Translations under genes and position numbers: made by a program
In this document: piece by piece, positions 26,720 to 36,296 of the stretch
Numbering within the stretch: position 1 is the first letter of the stretch
Layout of the letters: every line of letters begins with the position of its first letter
Notes under the pieces: model-generated
Database searches by the model: none
What the model saw: only the letters and a program-made list of their open reading frames with translations
Told to the model about the DNA's origin: nothing
Origin: Anaerobaca lacustris
Lineage (GTDB): Bacteria; Planctomycetota; Phycisphaerae; Sedimentisphaerales; Anaerobacaceae
Length of the DNA stretch: 64,000 nt
Reading direction: 5' to 3'
Assembly (NCBI RefSeq): GCF_030012215.1
Contig: NZ_JASCXX010000008.1
Coordinates: 124,001 to 188,000 of the forward strand

Positions 26720-27699
26720 CGCCCTTCCTCAAGGAAACGGTCCAGGTTGAAGAAGGGGTCGGCTTCCATCAATTCAGAGACCTGATCGGCGCTCAGCGGC
26801 TTGACCTTGGTCTGATAGTTCTCGAAGTACGTAATGAAGACCTGCACGTCCTCCACGCGGGCCTTTTCGATCACCGCCGAGAGCAGGTAGGGGTTGTGCG
26901 TCGCGATGAAGAACTGATTCGTCTCGTCCAGCGCGATCCGCTCACCCAGGTGCTTCGTGTAATACGGAAACGCATTCGACTCCGCCTCCTCAAACACCAA
27001 CACCGAGTCCTTGTTCGAAGCCATCGCCACGGTGTAGAAGATGATTCGCCGCAAAGTGTCCGACTGCAGGGCGTACGGGAGCTCCACAACGATGCCGTCC
27101 ACTTGCTTCTGGATGCTGAAGACTCTGTCATGGGGCTTCATAACCACCGTCAAGCCGTACTTTCGAAAGAACTCGACCATAGTCTCGCGGAGAGCCTTTG
27201 AACTGAATACACTGGAGAAGAGGTTCGCCCCATCTGGCGGCTTGAGGCTCCCTGGCTCACTGCCGCCGTACGTCGCAAGACCTTTGAACCTGTAGAACTT
27301 GATATCGCCCGTCCGGGGATGAGTGGCGCCTCCCTCGCCTTCTCCCTGATGGTTCACCTCTCTGAATCGTTGAGAAGTAACCGCCTGGCTTCGGAATTCA
27401 AAGCGATCTCGCGTAAACCGGACATACAGCTCCCCGATCGGTTGGCCCGACGAGAGTGACATCCCCACCCTGACTTCATCGTCCAGCAAACCATCATAAA
27501 ACAAGTTCTGCATGAATTCGAAGCGCACGTAGTCACTCAGGGGCTGCGAGTATTGATTGCACCACGACAGCATCGCGAGCGCTTCGAGGATGTTGGACTT
27601 GCCGGTGTTGGGCTCGCCGATGAAGAGGTTGACCTTCTTGCAGTCGATATCCAACCGGCGAACGGATTTGAAGTTCGCGACGCTCAGCTTCGTAATCAT
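26716..27699 (-). CDS. AAA family (AAA_15/AAA_21, SMC/OLD-like) ATPase
   Basis: 327 aa. ATG 27699 has GGGAG upstream. The protein begins ITKLSVANFKSVRRLDIDC. Walker A is FIGEPNTGKSNILEALAML (28-36). Walker B is VLVFEEAESNAFPYY with Glu-Glu, followed by FFIATHNPYLLSAVI, the switch-histidine segment. The layout matches OLD/Septu/PARIS-type ATPases that sense and gate a nuclease partner. The partner is the 131-aa TOPRIM-like gene directly downstream with a 4-bp overlap. No signal peptide. A defence role is inferred. Confidence 0.82.
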   Translation of the reverse strand: MITKLSVANFKSVRRLDIDCKKVNLFIGEPNTGKSNILEALAMLSWCNQYSQPLSDYVRFEFMQNLFYDGLLDDEVRVGMSLSSGQPIGELYVRFTRDRFEFRSQAVTSQRFREVNHQGEGEGGATHPRTGDIKFYRFKGLATYGGSEPGSLKPPDGANLFSSVFSSKALRETMVEFFRKYGLTVVMKPHDRVFSIQKQVDGIVVELPYALQSDTLRRIIFYTVAMASNKDSVLVFEEAESNAFPYYTKHLGERIALDETNQFFIATHNPYLLSAVIEKARVEDVQVFITYFENYQTKVKPLSADQVSELMEADPFFNLDRFLEEGR

Positions 27700-27734
27700 A
27701 GCCGCATCTCCCGCAGCGCCCTGCCAAAAGAACC

Positions 27735-27790
27735 GGCGGGCTTCCAGCCCGCCCCGCTGCCCATTGTACCGCCGCCCCGGCAGGTAACAA
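27735..27790 (-). promoter_or_regulatory. Promoter and leader hairpin of the ATPase/TOPRIM operon
   Basis: Minus strand TTGTTA (27790-27785), 16 bp, TACAAT (27768-27763). A perfect hairpin GGCGGGCTGGAAGCCCGCC follows at 27753-27735 in the untranslated leader. It could be a repeat of the REP type or a regulatory stem. Confidence 0.5.
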
Positions 27791-27855
27791 CCCCGAAGAA
27801 GGACGCGCCGGCGCAGCACGTGATAACCGGGAGCAAGACGCCACCGGTGACTTCG

Positions 27856-28806
27856 TCAAACGGCGCCGGTGCCGGTGAAGAGGCGGCGGGTGGCTTTGGT
27901 GCTCTCCTTGAAGGCCCCCAGCGGGGTCATGGTGTTGGGCGAGCCGGTCTCGATGGCCTGTTCGAGGACGATGTGCGGGCGGACGGACGCCTGGCGCAGC
28001 ATCTCGGCCAGCGCACGGTAGTCGATGTCGCCGGGGCCGAAGGCCTCGGTCCACACGCCGCCCTGCGATTGGCGCAGGTGCAGCTCGCTGATGCGCTTGC
28101 CGTAGAGCTTGACGACGTCGAACAGGGCGACCTGGGAGTTGCCGGCGCCGCGATAGACCCAATGGGCGTCGAGGCAGAGCGTCACGTTCGCCGGGTCGGT
28201 GCCGAGCATCATGTGGTGGAACTCGCGTGCGGCCTGCCGCAGCTCCATGTCGTGGTTGTGGTAGGCCAACGTCAGCCCCAGCTTCTTCAACTCGACCCCG
28301 AGCCGGTTCAGTGCCGCGGCCTGAACCTTGAGCTGCTCATCGTTCTTGTCCTGCGCGCCGCCCCAGGCGAGCGGATTGGGATTGGTCACGACGATCCGGG
28401 CCCCGACCTCTCTGGCTCTGGGAGCGACGGCGAGAATCTGTCGGATGCTCTCGTCGGCCCGGTCGGCCTCGTGCAGCAGGCTGTTGACGTAGAACGACCG
28501 CATCTCCAACCCGTGCTTCCTCAGCAGCGGCGCCAGACGATCGACCTGCGCGACGTCGGCAAACGACGGCTCGAACCCGTCGAGCCCGCTGGCGGCCACC
28601 TCCGCCAGGCCCTCGTCGAGCGACTGGTCGAAGTTGCGCCCCTGTCGTTGATAGAAGACCGACCAGGAGTAGGCGTTGCAGGCCACGTGTAATGTCTCGC
28701 TCTGTGCAGCCGCCGACCGGACCAGAGCCGGGGACAGCGCCGCCGCCCCGGTTGCCCGAATCACGTCCCCCAGGAACATCCGCCGCGTCTTCATCCGCTC
28801 TGCCAT
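27856..28806 (-). CDS. TAT-exported sugar phosphate isomerase/epimerase (xylose isomerase-like TIM barrel)
   Basis: 316 aa. The start at 28806 has AAGGAGG about 9 nt away, rejecting a longer frame. A twin-arginine leader (MKTRRMFLGDVIRATGAAAL) ends near SAAAQ. The barrel carries GLDGFEPSFADVA, SFYVNSLLHEAD, LTLAYHNHDMEL (metal His/Glu), VTLCLDAHWVYRGAG (Asp) and GKRISELHLRQSQGG, with a late Glu in HIVLEQAIE. Exported family members in Planctomycetota act on sugars or cyclitols outside the cytoplasm. Single gene. Confidence 0.83.
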   Translation of the reverse strand: MAERMKTRRMFLGDVIRATGAAALSPALVRSAAAQSETLHVACNAYSWSVFYQRQGRNFDQSLDEGLAEVAASGLDGFEPSFADVAQVDRLAPLLRKHGLEMRSFYVNSLLHEADRADESIRQILAVAPRAREVGARIVVTNPNPLAWGGAQDKNDEQLKVQAAALNRLGVELKKLGLTLAYHNHDMELRQAAREFHHMMLGTDPANVTLCLDAHWVYRGAGNSQVALFDVVKLYGKRISELHLRQSQGGVWTEAFGPGDIDYRALAEMLRQASVRPHIVLEQAIETGSPNTMTPLGAFKESTKATRRLFTGTGAV

Positions 28807-28956
28807 GATGCCAACCTCCTTCTTCCAAGCCCGATCCAATACCCCAACCACATCCATCAGGGACGGCACACCGAGTATGCAGCCAGCCACCGCCAAATGC
28901 AAGCCCATCTCTGCTGGTGAGCTTCTTGACGACGGTCCGGTCGGGATGAGGGCATG

Positions 28957-29002
28957 AAAAAAGCCAGCTTCCGGCGGGCCGAAGAGGCCGTAGGAAGCTG
29001 GC
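28957..29002 (-). terminator. Rho-independent terminator of the Cys-rich gene
   Basis: Minus strand 10-bp stem GCCAGCTTCC / GGAAGCTGGC (29002-28993 and 28972-28963), then TTTTTT (28962-28957), about 65 bp after the stop codon at 29069. Confidence 0.85.
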
Positions 29003-29068
29003 GGATTGAACTCCATCGTTGTTGCTGCTGCTGTTTCTGGTTGGCTCCTCAACGATCCCCTCTGCGGA

Positions 29069-29434
29069 TCACTTGGCCGCCGGGCATCCTCCGGCGCCGC
29101 ATTGTCCTGCTGTCACTGCGGCTTTCATGGGGCAGCCGGCACCATCGGCCTCCTGGGCCATCACCGCGGCGGCCGGACAACCTGACACAGAGCCGTCGGC
29201 ACAGCACGCGCCCTCCGGACAGTCCCCGGTCTCGGCCGGACAGGTCCCAGCCTCTTTCGCGCAGTCGTCGGTCCCCTTGGCCGGACAGGCGCCGCAGTCG
29301 CCCTTGGCCGCCAAGGCGGTGCAGCCCGCGGTCCCGGGCCTGTCTACATAGCCGGCCACCAACGCCGTGGCGACGATCAGACCGACGATGACAGCGACCA
29401 CCCAAACCGAATTCCTGGGAAGATTCACGCTCAT
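29069..29434 (-). CDS. Cysteine-rich membrane-anchored small protein
   Basis: 121 aa with CGGAGA upstream. One N-terminal hydrophobic helix (VWVVAVIVGLIVATALVAG, about residues 10-28) is followed by an about 85-residue exposed part with 12 cysteines, several as C-x2-C or C-P (DCGACPAK, GDCPEGACCADG, GCPMKAA, QCGAGGCPAA). There is no known fold. Cysteine pairs suggest metal binding or disulfide chemistry in the periplasm. It has its own terminator. Composition is Ala/Gly/Cys biased, so true relationships may be hard to detect. Confidence 0.72.
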   Translation of the reverse strand: MSVNLPRNSVWVVAVIVGLIVATALVAGYVDRPGTAGCTALAAKGDCGACPAKGTDDCAKEAGTCPAETGDCPEGACCADGSVSGCPAAAVMAQEADGAGCPMKAAVTAGQCGAGGCPAAK

Positions 29435-29633
29435 GGCAATTCTCCGTACTGTTCAAGCAGATTGTCAACGGCGGGCGGTTCCGATAACCGCCACGGCCTT
29501 GTCTATTTCCACATACACTACTATGCTGATGTGTTTGGTGTTCGTTTCGCTGCGCATTTTCTTGCGCCGGCCCCGCACCACCTCCGCCGGACGAACTCAT
29601 GATACCATGCATCCGGACCCGGACAAAATCCTT

Positions 29634-29662
29634 TTGACGGTGCCTCCGCAGCGGACTATACT
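29634..29662 (+). promoter_or_regulatory. guaB promoter
   Basis: TTGACG (29634-29639), 17-bp spacer, TATACT (29657-29662), about 45 bp before the guaB start. Confidence 0.75.
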
Positions 29663-29710
29663 GCCTCGCCTGACGTTTGGCCGAGCGGAAGCCTTTTATC
29701 GGAGCAGCGC

Positions 29711-31183
<1,473 letters not shown>

Positions 31184-31345
31184 TGCATGAAATACGAAGC
31201 ACGAATCTCGAAACTCGAAGCAAATCCGAATGACTCCAATTCAGAAACCTGAAACGGCGTTGCCATACCGATCGTGTTTCGGTCATTCGCTCGTTGGGAT
31301 TTCGTGCTTGTTTCGCAATTCGATATTCGGATTTCGGATTTTCCT
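31184..31345. repeat. AT-rich dispersed intergenic repeat between guaB and guaA
   Basis: The whole gap is made of short CGAA/TTCG-rich units (ACGAATCTCGAAACTCGAAG; ...GATATTCGGATTTCGG). Its right part is the reverse complement of the segment at 45567-45610. No Shine-Dalgarno is left ahead of guaA. Confidence 0.7.
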
Positions 31346-32887
31346 ATGACACGCGAAATGATCGCCATCCTGGATTTCGGCAGCCAGTACGGCCAACTGA
31401 TCGCCCGCCGCGTACGCGAGCACAACGTCTACTCCCGCATCTGCCCTGCCGGCACACCGGCCAGCGAACTGGCGAAAATGCCGCTCAAGGGCATCATCCT
31501 CTCCGGCGGGCCCGCCAGCGTCTACGCGCCCGGCGCACCGAAATGCGACGAGAAGATCTTCGACCTCGACGTCCCGATTCTGGGCATCTGCTACGGCATG
31601 CAGCTCGGCTGCCAGATCCTCGGCGCCGAGATCACCCGCGCCGTCAGTCGCGAGTACGGCCGGGCCACCCTGAGGATGATCGACCGCAGCGACCTGCTCG
31701 CCAACCTGCCCGAGGAAACGCTCGTCTGGGCCAGTCACGGCGATCAGGTCACGAAACTGGGCCGCAACTTCGAAACGCTGGGCGAAACGAAGACCTGCCC
31801 CTACGCCGCCGTGCGACACACCAAGAAGCAGTTCTACGGCGTCCAGTTCCACCCGGAGGTCAGCCACACGCCCAAGGGCGACATCATCCTCAAGAACTTC
31901 CTCTACAGCATCTGCGGCTGCGCCGGCGACTGGAAGATGAGCGACTTCGTCGGCGAGACCATCGACAGCGTCCGCCGGCAGGTCGGCGACGCGACCGTCA
32001 TCTGCGGCCTCAGCGGCGGCGTCGATTCCTCCGTCGTCGCCTCGCTCATCCACAAAGCCATCGGCGACCAGCTCGTCTGCATCCTCGTCGACAACGGCCT
32101 GCTGCGAAGAAACGAACGCCAGACCATCGTCGCCACCTTCCGCGACCATTTCCACATCGACCTGCGCGTCGTCGACTGGTCGCAGCAGTTTCTCGCCGCG
32201 CTGCAAGGCGTGACCGAGCCGCAGCAGAAACGCAAGATCATCGGCGCCGAGTTCATCGCCGCCTTCAAATCGGAGGCCGCCAAAATCCCCAACGCCCGGT
32301 TCCTCGCCCAGGGCACGCTGTATCCCGACGTGATCGAGTCGGGCTCCAAGGACGGCAACCCCGCCGCCAATATCAAGCTGCATCACAACGTCGGTGGTCT
32401 GCCCGCCGAGTTGGGCTTCGAACTGGTCGAGCCGCTGCGCGACCTGTTCAAGGACGAGGTCCGCCTGGTGGGCGAGCACCTGGGCCTGCCCGAAGACATG
32501 GTCTGGCGTCACCCGTTCCCCGGCCCCGGCCTGGGCGTGCGCATCGTCGGCGAGGTCACGCCGGAGCGGCTCGAAGTGCTCCGCGCCGCCGACGAGATCC
32601 TCATCGACGAGATCAAGGCCGCCGGACTCTATCGCCAGATCTCCCAGGCCCTGGCCGTGCTGGTCCCGGTCTCCACTGTCGGCGTGATGGGCGACGAGCG
32701 CAGCTACGAAAGCGTGATCGCCCTGCGCGCCGTCGAGACGACCGACTTCATGACCGCCGACTTCTCGCACATCCCCTACGACGTCCTCGGCCTGATCTCC
32801 ACCCGCATTATCAACGAGGTGCGCGGTGTCAACCGCGTCGTCTACGACGTCTCCAGCAAGCCCCCCGCCACCATCGAGTGGGAATGA
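31346..32887 (+). CDS. guaA: GMP synthase (glutamine-hydrolysing)
   Basis: 513 aa. The glutaminase domain begins [20 protein letters not shown]. The nucleophile is Cys82 in [12 protein letters not shown], and His/Glu are in [10 protein letters not shown]. The PP-loop ATP pyrophosphatase is [15 protein letters not shown]. The dimerisation domain ends PPATIEWE. It converts XMP to GMP using glutamine and ATP. Start 31346 is the first ATG of the conserved domain but lacks a ribosome site, because a repeat occupies the upstream region; ATG 31358 is an alternative. Confidence 0.95.
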   Translation: MTREMIAILDFGSQYGQLIARRVREHNVYSRICPAGTPASELAKMPLKGIILSGGPASVYAPGAPKCDEKIFDLDVPILGICYGMQLGCQILGAEITRAVSREYGRATLRMIDRSDLLANLPEETLVWASHGDQVTKLGRNFETLGETKTCPYAAVRHTKKQFYGVQFHPEVSHTPKGDIILKNFLYSICGCAGDWKMSDFVGETIDSVRRQVGDATVICGLSGGVDSSVVASLIHKAIGDQLVCILVDNGLLRRNERQTIVATFRDHFHIDLRVVDWSQQFLAALQGVTEPQQKRKIIGAEFIAAFKSEAAKIPNARFLAQGTLYPDVIESGSKDGNPAANIKLHHNVGGLPAELGFELVEPLRDLFKDEVRLVGEHLGLPEDMVWRHPFPGPGLGVRIVGEVTPERLEVLRAADEILIDEIKAAGLYRQISQALAVLVPVSTVGVMGDERSYESVIALRAVETTDFMTADFSHIPYDVLGLISTRIINEVRGVNRVVYDVSSKPPATIEWE

Positions 32888-32927
32888 CCCCGCGTCGTGC
32901 GTCGCGCGTGATGCGCATCGCGTCCCC

Positions 32928-32985
32928 GTAGGTCGTGCGTCCCCGCACGACACCCTGTGGACAAGCGAGCCCGCTTGCCCTGCGA
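32928..32985 (+). repeat. REP family E bipartite element
   Basis: GTAGGTCGTGCGTCCCCGCA... (palindromic arm) followed by ACAAGCGAGCCCGCTTGCCC. It matches the degenerate copy at 10083 in both arms and their order. Confidence 0.75.
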
Positions 32986-33043
32986 AGCAACCCCCAAGCC
33001 CCTCCAGCCTCCAGCCTCCAGCCTCCGGCCTGATTTTTTCCGT

Positions 33044-33072
33044 TTGCCCTGCCGCCCCGCCGCGACTATAAT
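33044..33072 (+). promoter_or_regulatory. Promoter-like sequence without an intact downstream gene
   Basis: TTGCCC (33044-33049), 17-bp spacer, TATAAT (33067-33072). It points at the short open remnant and the minisatellite. Confidence 0.5.
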
Positions 33073-33176
33073 GGGAAGGCACCCTCAAAGAGCAAGATGG
33101 CCGCCTGACCATCCCCGACGGCCGCTGGACCAAAGGCCAAAGCTCCGGCACCTTCCACGCCGCAAAGAAAGAGTAG
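33072..33176 (+). pseudogene. Possible gene remnant
   Basis: An open stretch reading WEGTLKEQDGRLTIPDGRWT... and ending HAAKKE before TAG. It has no start codon and is bounded upstream by an in-frame TAA. The composition looks protein-like (a C-terminal tail of a longer protein), but no family was recognised. It may also be chance. Confidence 0.3.
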
Positions 33177-33297
33177 ACCCGAGCGAGAACGAGGCCTGTC
33201 CCTCGGCCGTCTCGGCGGCCGCCCCGGCCGCAAAGTCGATTTGCTCCGCCGTCCGGTAACGCCGCCGCGTGATTGCGGCGATCTGCCGCCTGCCGGA

Positions 33298-33528
33298 GTG
33301 GATCGACTTGGCGGCTGCGACGCTCGACTTTGTCACGCAGGCGGTCGACTTTGCCGCATAGTCGGCCTGCTTTGCGACAAAGGCGGCCCGCTTCGTGACA
33401 AAGTCGACCCGCTTTGTGACAGAGACGGCCTGCTTTGCCATAAAGTCGGCCCGCTTCGCCTCGAAGTGGATCCACCTGCCGGCATAGTGGCTCGACTTTG
33501 CGGCAAAGACGATCGACTTTGCCGCCCC
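33298..33528. repeat. 21-bp minisatellite, 11 tandem units
   Basis: Eleven contiguous units of exactly 21 bp, each variable, for example GTCGACCCGCTTTGTGAC + AGA and GTCGGCCTGCTTTGCGAC + AAA. The unit is a multiple of 3 and lacks stops in several frames. Read on the minus strand it gives heptapeptides such as FVAKQAD, FVTKRAA and FMAKQAV. No spacers are present, so it is not a CRISPR. Confidence 0.88.
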
Positions 33529-33673
33529 GGACGGCGGCCATTCCTGGTGCGCGGGGCTCTTGCAGACTCGCCGACGGCCACAAGGCAGAGCCAATCCCCG
33601 ATAATCAAGTGAGCGACCACGGTGATCGCAAGCTTCCCCAAGCCCGAGGCCGGAATGCGTCGCCCGTGGAAGC

Positions 33674-33696
33674 GTAGGATGGGCTTTAGCCCATGC
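33674..33696 (+). repeat. REP family A copy
   Basis: GTAGGATGGGCTTTAGCC... single copy, identical in its first 20 bases to the copy at 8348. Confidence 0.8.
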
Positions 33697-33837
33697 GGAA
33701 CCTGCGGCCGGAAGACGTATCTCGTATCTCGTGGCTCGTATCTCGCATCGCGATAACCGTCAGCCTGCCGGTTTTCCTTCCCTCCCTGTCCCAGCCGCAC
33801 TATAATCGATCCCGTGCAGGTGGAATCAAGGCTCCAT

Positions 33838-34093
33838 AGAGATGCGGAAGGGCCTTTGGTCCACGGACGCGAACTGATGGCAAAACAAGCGAAACGGGTG
33901 AGCCTCATCCTCCGCCCGCAATGCAGGGCTTCGCCGCCTTGGGGTGGGGCTGCAAAGTTTTTTCTGGTCGCTGGTTCCTTTCTTGGCCGATAATGATATA
34001 AAGGAAGTCTTGGCCTCGGGCCAGAACGACAACAAGGGGATGCGATGTGCGCGCCAGACGTTTCGCGATAGTTTGGTTACGGCAGATGAACAC
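33838..34093 (+). other. Leader region of the queD-dpdA-like cassette
   Basis: 256 bp without a convincing gene. Base composition changes to A/T-richer here. A T6 run follows a G/C-rich stem-like segment at about 33930-33960. An inverted repeat TTCCTTT / AAAGGAA brackets 33976-34006. I looked for a preQ1 riboswitch and could not recognise one. An in-frame upstream extension of queD exists but looks non-native. Confidence 0.4.
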
Positions 34094-34480
34094 ATGAGCG
34101 GAAAGAGCCATTTCGAGGTACAGGTGCAGCTTACCTTCTCGGCGGCACATCATCTGCGAGGCTATCCCGGCAACTGCGAAAAACCTCACGGGCATAATTG
34201 GACTGTGGATATCGCGGTTGAATGCGAAAAGCTGAATGAGATCGGTATCGGCATCGATTTTCGCGATGTGAAGGCAGCGGCGCGGAAGGTGGTGGAGCAG
34301 TTCGACCACTGCGATTTGAACACGTTGGAGCCTTTTAGAAGCCAGAATCCGACCTCTGAGAACGTGGCGAAGTATCTGTATCGTGAGTTGGCAGGCGTGC
34401 TAAACAACGAGAGCGTCCGTGTGGCAAACGTGCGTGTCAGTGAAGGGGCCGGTTGCAGCGTACTCTACTGGGAGGACTAA
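34094..34480 (+). CDS. queD: QueD / 6-pyruvoyl-tetrahydropterin synthase family (6-carboxy-tetrahydropterin synthase)
   Basis: 128 aa from ATG 34094, matching the family length. Zinc ligands are the His in FSAAHHLRGY and the pair in CEKPHGHNWTV (His32, His34). Cys28 is in the position of the catalytic cysteine. The family DHxxLN motif is FDHCDLNTLEPF, and the C terminus VRVSEGAGCSVLYWED has the pterin-binding Glu. QueD makes 6-carboxy-tetrahydropterin from dihydroneopterin triphosphate on the way to preQ0. Neither queC, queE nor folE is in the window. It is 10 bp ahead of the DpdA-like gene, so it probably feeds a 7-deazaguanine precursor to it. Confidence 0.9.
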   Translation: MSGKSHFEVQVQLTFSAAHHLRGYPGNCEKPHGHNWTVDIAVECEKLNEIGIGIDFRDVKAAARKVVEQFDHCDLNTLEPFRSQNPTSENVAKYLYRELAGVLNNESVRVANVRVSEGAGCSVLYWED

Positions 34481-34490
34481 CAGCGAGACC

Positions 34491-36293
34491 ATGACGGGAG
34501 AGCGAGAGAGAAAGCTACCGATGTGGAGGGAGAAGACGCGGGGCCACCTTCTGATCCTTGCGTGCTCACAGACCAAGAATGCCGACCGTTCTCAATCACC
34601 GGCCATACACCTCTATGATGGTGTGAATTATCGCGTGCTCAGGAAGTTGTTCCTGGAGAAAGGATGGCCGCCCGGGCTTCAGATCAAGATCCTCTCAGCC
34701 AAATATGGGCTGATTAACCCCACCCGACTTATCGAGCCCTATGATCTTCGCTTCGACCCGCTTTCGGCCAAGGGGAAGAATTCGGCCACGCTCAGGCAAT
34801 TGCGGGAATTCGCGAAGACCAACACACCAGCATCCGTCTTCATCAATCTTGGAGCTGACTACCGACCCGCCATTGAAGGCATCGAAAAGGTGTTCGCACA
34901 CTCCAAGATCATCTATGCCGATGGACCGATAGGCATGAAGATGAAGAGGATGAAAGAATGGCTTAAGGGCCTGCGTTATGGCACCGCCGCCATCAAGGGA
35001 GTACCCAGAACGCGTCGGTCCTATCTATACTTCTTTCCGGACTGGGACGATTTCATCTATGAACCCTTCAGTGCTGACGACGGGCGATCCCCGGAAGGCA
35101 CGAAGACGTACGCACATGAAGCATGCGGAAAACGAATTCCGTTCGATGGAATTCTCCTGAGCTTAGCTCACTTGCTTGTGGGCAAGGGGGCCCTCCACAG
35201 ATTCACGAATACGAACGGACAGCGTGTGTTGCTGCGCAGACGCCTTCGCATTCCGCCGAACATACTTCTCTTTGGCGACTGTGGGGCATTCTCGTACGCC
35301 GGCGATGCAGAACCGCCATTCACACCGTGGCGCGCTGCTCAGTTATACCACAAGTTTGGTTTCGATATCGGGGCTTCGGTCGATCACATCCCACTTCCAG
35401 AGATTGTCGGCCGACAAACCGACGGCAGTGTCGTCAAGAGACCGCTTTCTGCCAACGCGCAGCGTAAGCGCATGCTCCTTACGCGTGACAACGCCGAGGA
35501 GTTCCTCGCGGTCTGTAAGCAACAGAATTACTCTTTCGTACCTCTTGGTGTCATTCAAGGGTTGTCTACGCGGTCCTATGTCAAGCGTCTCCACGAGTAC
35601 ATCGATATGGGCTACGGACATGTCGCCCTCGGAGGGCTCGTGCCTCAAAGCGATGACGCCATCCTCAAGACTGTCTGCGCTGTGAGACAGGCGATTCAGG
35701 CGCGAACCTCTGGCGTAAGGAATAACATCTGGGTGCATCTGTTCGGTGTACTTCGTCCGAAGTTACAGCCACTTTTCAAGGAACTGGGTGTATCGAGTTT
35801 CGACAGCGCCTCCTACTTCCGCAAGGCTTGGCTGCGCTCCAATCAGAATTACATAGCCCCGGATGGGCGCAGTTGGTATGGCACGATCCGTGTGCCGATC
35901 AGTGCGTCAAAGGCCATGAAGCAGGCGGCAGATTCCGAAGGACTGTCCGCTGAGGAACTGGGCAACATGGAGACCGAGTGCCTCGACGCTATCGAGAACT
36001 GCAATAGCGATCCTTCAGAAGACACCAGGGTCGTTGAGGCGATCAACCGCTATGGACCGCTGCTTCAACGAAAGGGCGAGGAAAACCACTTCGCTGAGAA
36101 ACATGCGGCGCTATTGGAGGACAGACCATGGGAGAAATGCTCCTGCCCGTTCTGCCAAAGCGCTGGCATACAGGTGGTTGTCTTTCGGGGTGCTGCAAGA
36201 AACAAGCGGCGGGGACTGCATAATACGTGGGTCTTCTACCACAAGGTGCTACATGGAAGTGCCGTCCCATCTTCGGCCTCGGAGAGCGAGTAG
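34491..36293 (+). CDS. dpdA: DpdA-like tRNA-guanine transglycosylase family protein with N-terminal DUF6884 domain
   Basis: 600 aa. Residues about 18-150 look like DUF6884 (HLLILACSQTKNA, KILSAKYGLINPTRLIEPYD). The rest is a TGT-like barrel. ILLFGDCGAFSYAG has Asp263 where TGT has its first catalytic Asp. FGFDIGASVDHIPLP and YGHVALGGLVPQSDD follow. GVSSFDSASYFRKAW has Asp438 as the likely nucleophile. The zinc site is Cys550-x-Cys552-x2-Cys555 ... His577 (TGT pattern). DpdA enzymes put preQ0 into DNA in exchange for guanine, unlike tRNA-acting Tgt. Neighbours (QueD before, helicase and nuclease after) support a DNA-modification role. The dpdA symbol is given by similarity. Confidence 0.75.
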   Translation: MTGERERKLPMWREKTRGHLLILACSQTKNADRSQSPAIHLYDGVNYRVLRKLFLEKGWPPGLQIKILSAKYGLINPTRLIEPYDLRFDPLSAKGKNSATLRQLREFAKTNTPASVFINLGADYRPAIEGIEKVFAHSKIIYADGPIGMKMKRMKEWLKGLRYGTAAIKGVPRTRRSYLYFFPDWDDFIYEPFSADDGRSPEGTKTYAHEACGKRIPFDGILLSLAHLLVGKGALHRFTNTNGQRVLLRRRLRIPPNILLFGDCGAFSYAGDAEPPFTPWRAAQLYHKFGFDIGASVDHIPLPEIVGRQTDGSVVKRPLSANAQRKRMLLTRDNAEEFLAVCKQQNYSFVPLGVIQGLSTRSYVKRLHEYIDMGYGHVALGGLVPQSDDAILKTVCAVRQAIQARTSGVRNNIWVHLFGVLRPKLQPLFKELGVSSFDSASYFRKAWLRSNQNYIAPDGRSWYGTIRVPISASKAMKQAADSEGLSAEELGNMETECLDAIENCNSDPSEDTRVVEAINRYGPLLQRKGEENHFAEKHAALLEDRPWEKCSCPFCQSAGIQVVVFRGAARNKRRGLHNTWVFYHKVLHGSAVPSSASESE

Positions 36294-36296
36294 CAG

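Larger units (their letters stand above)
32888..33837. other. Gene-free, repeat-filled stretch left of the deazaguanine island
   Basis: Contents in order are a REP family E element (32928-32985), a run of CCTCCAG-type short tandem repeats (about 33000-33030), a promoter-like pair TTGCCC/TATAAT (33044-33072), a 34-codon open remnant without a start codon (33072-33176), an 11-unit 21-bp minisatellite (33298-33528), a REP family A copy (33674-33696) and heptamer-like TATCTCG repeats (about 33716-33750). I see no convincing gene. Confidence 0.7.

Noticed and set aside
33298-33528. CRISPR array
   Set aside because: Units are contiguous 21-mers with no spacers and no cas genes are present. The Cas4-like nuclease at 38.7 kb belongs to the helicase pair.
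31283-33583. Open frame of 766 codons on the minus strand
   Set aside because: Antisense to guaA. Its N-terminal part only reads the 21-bp minisatellite in one of several open frames.
33085-33594. 169-codon minus-strand frame over the minisatellite as a gene
   Set aside because: It needs a TTG start without a ribosome site, and most of it is the tandem repeat, which is open in other frames too. Annotated as a repeat.
33801-33806. TATAAT as a promoter for the island
   Set aside because: No acceptable -35 sequence at 16-18 bp, and about 290 bp separate it from queD.
33838-34093. preQ1 riboswitch ahead of queD
   Set aside because: No preQ1-I or -II core pattern could be recognised; only generic stems were seen.
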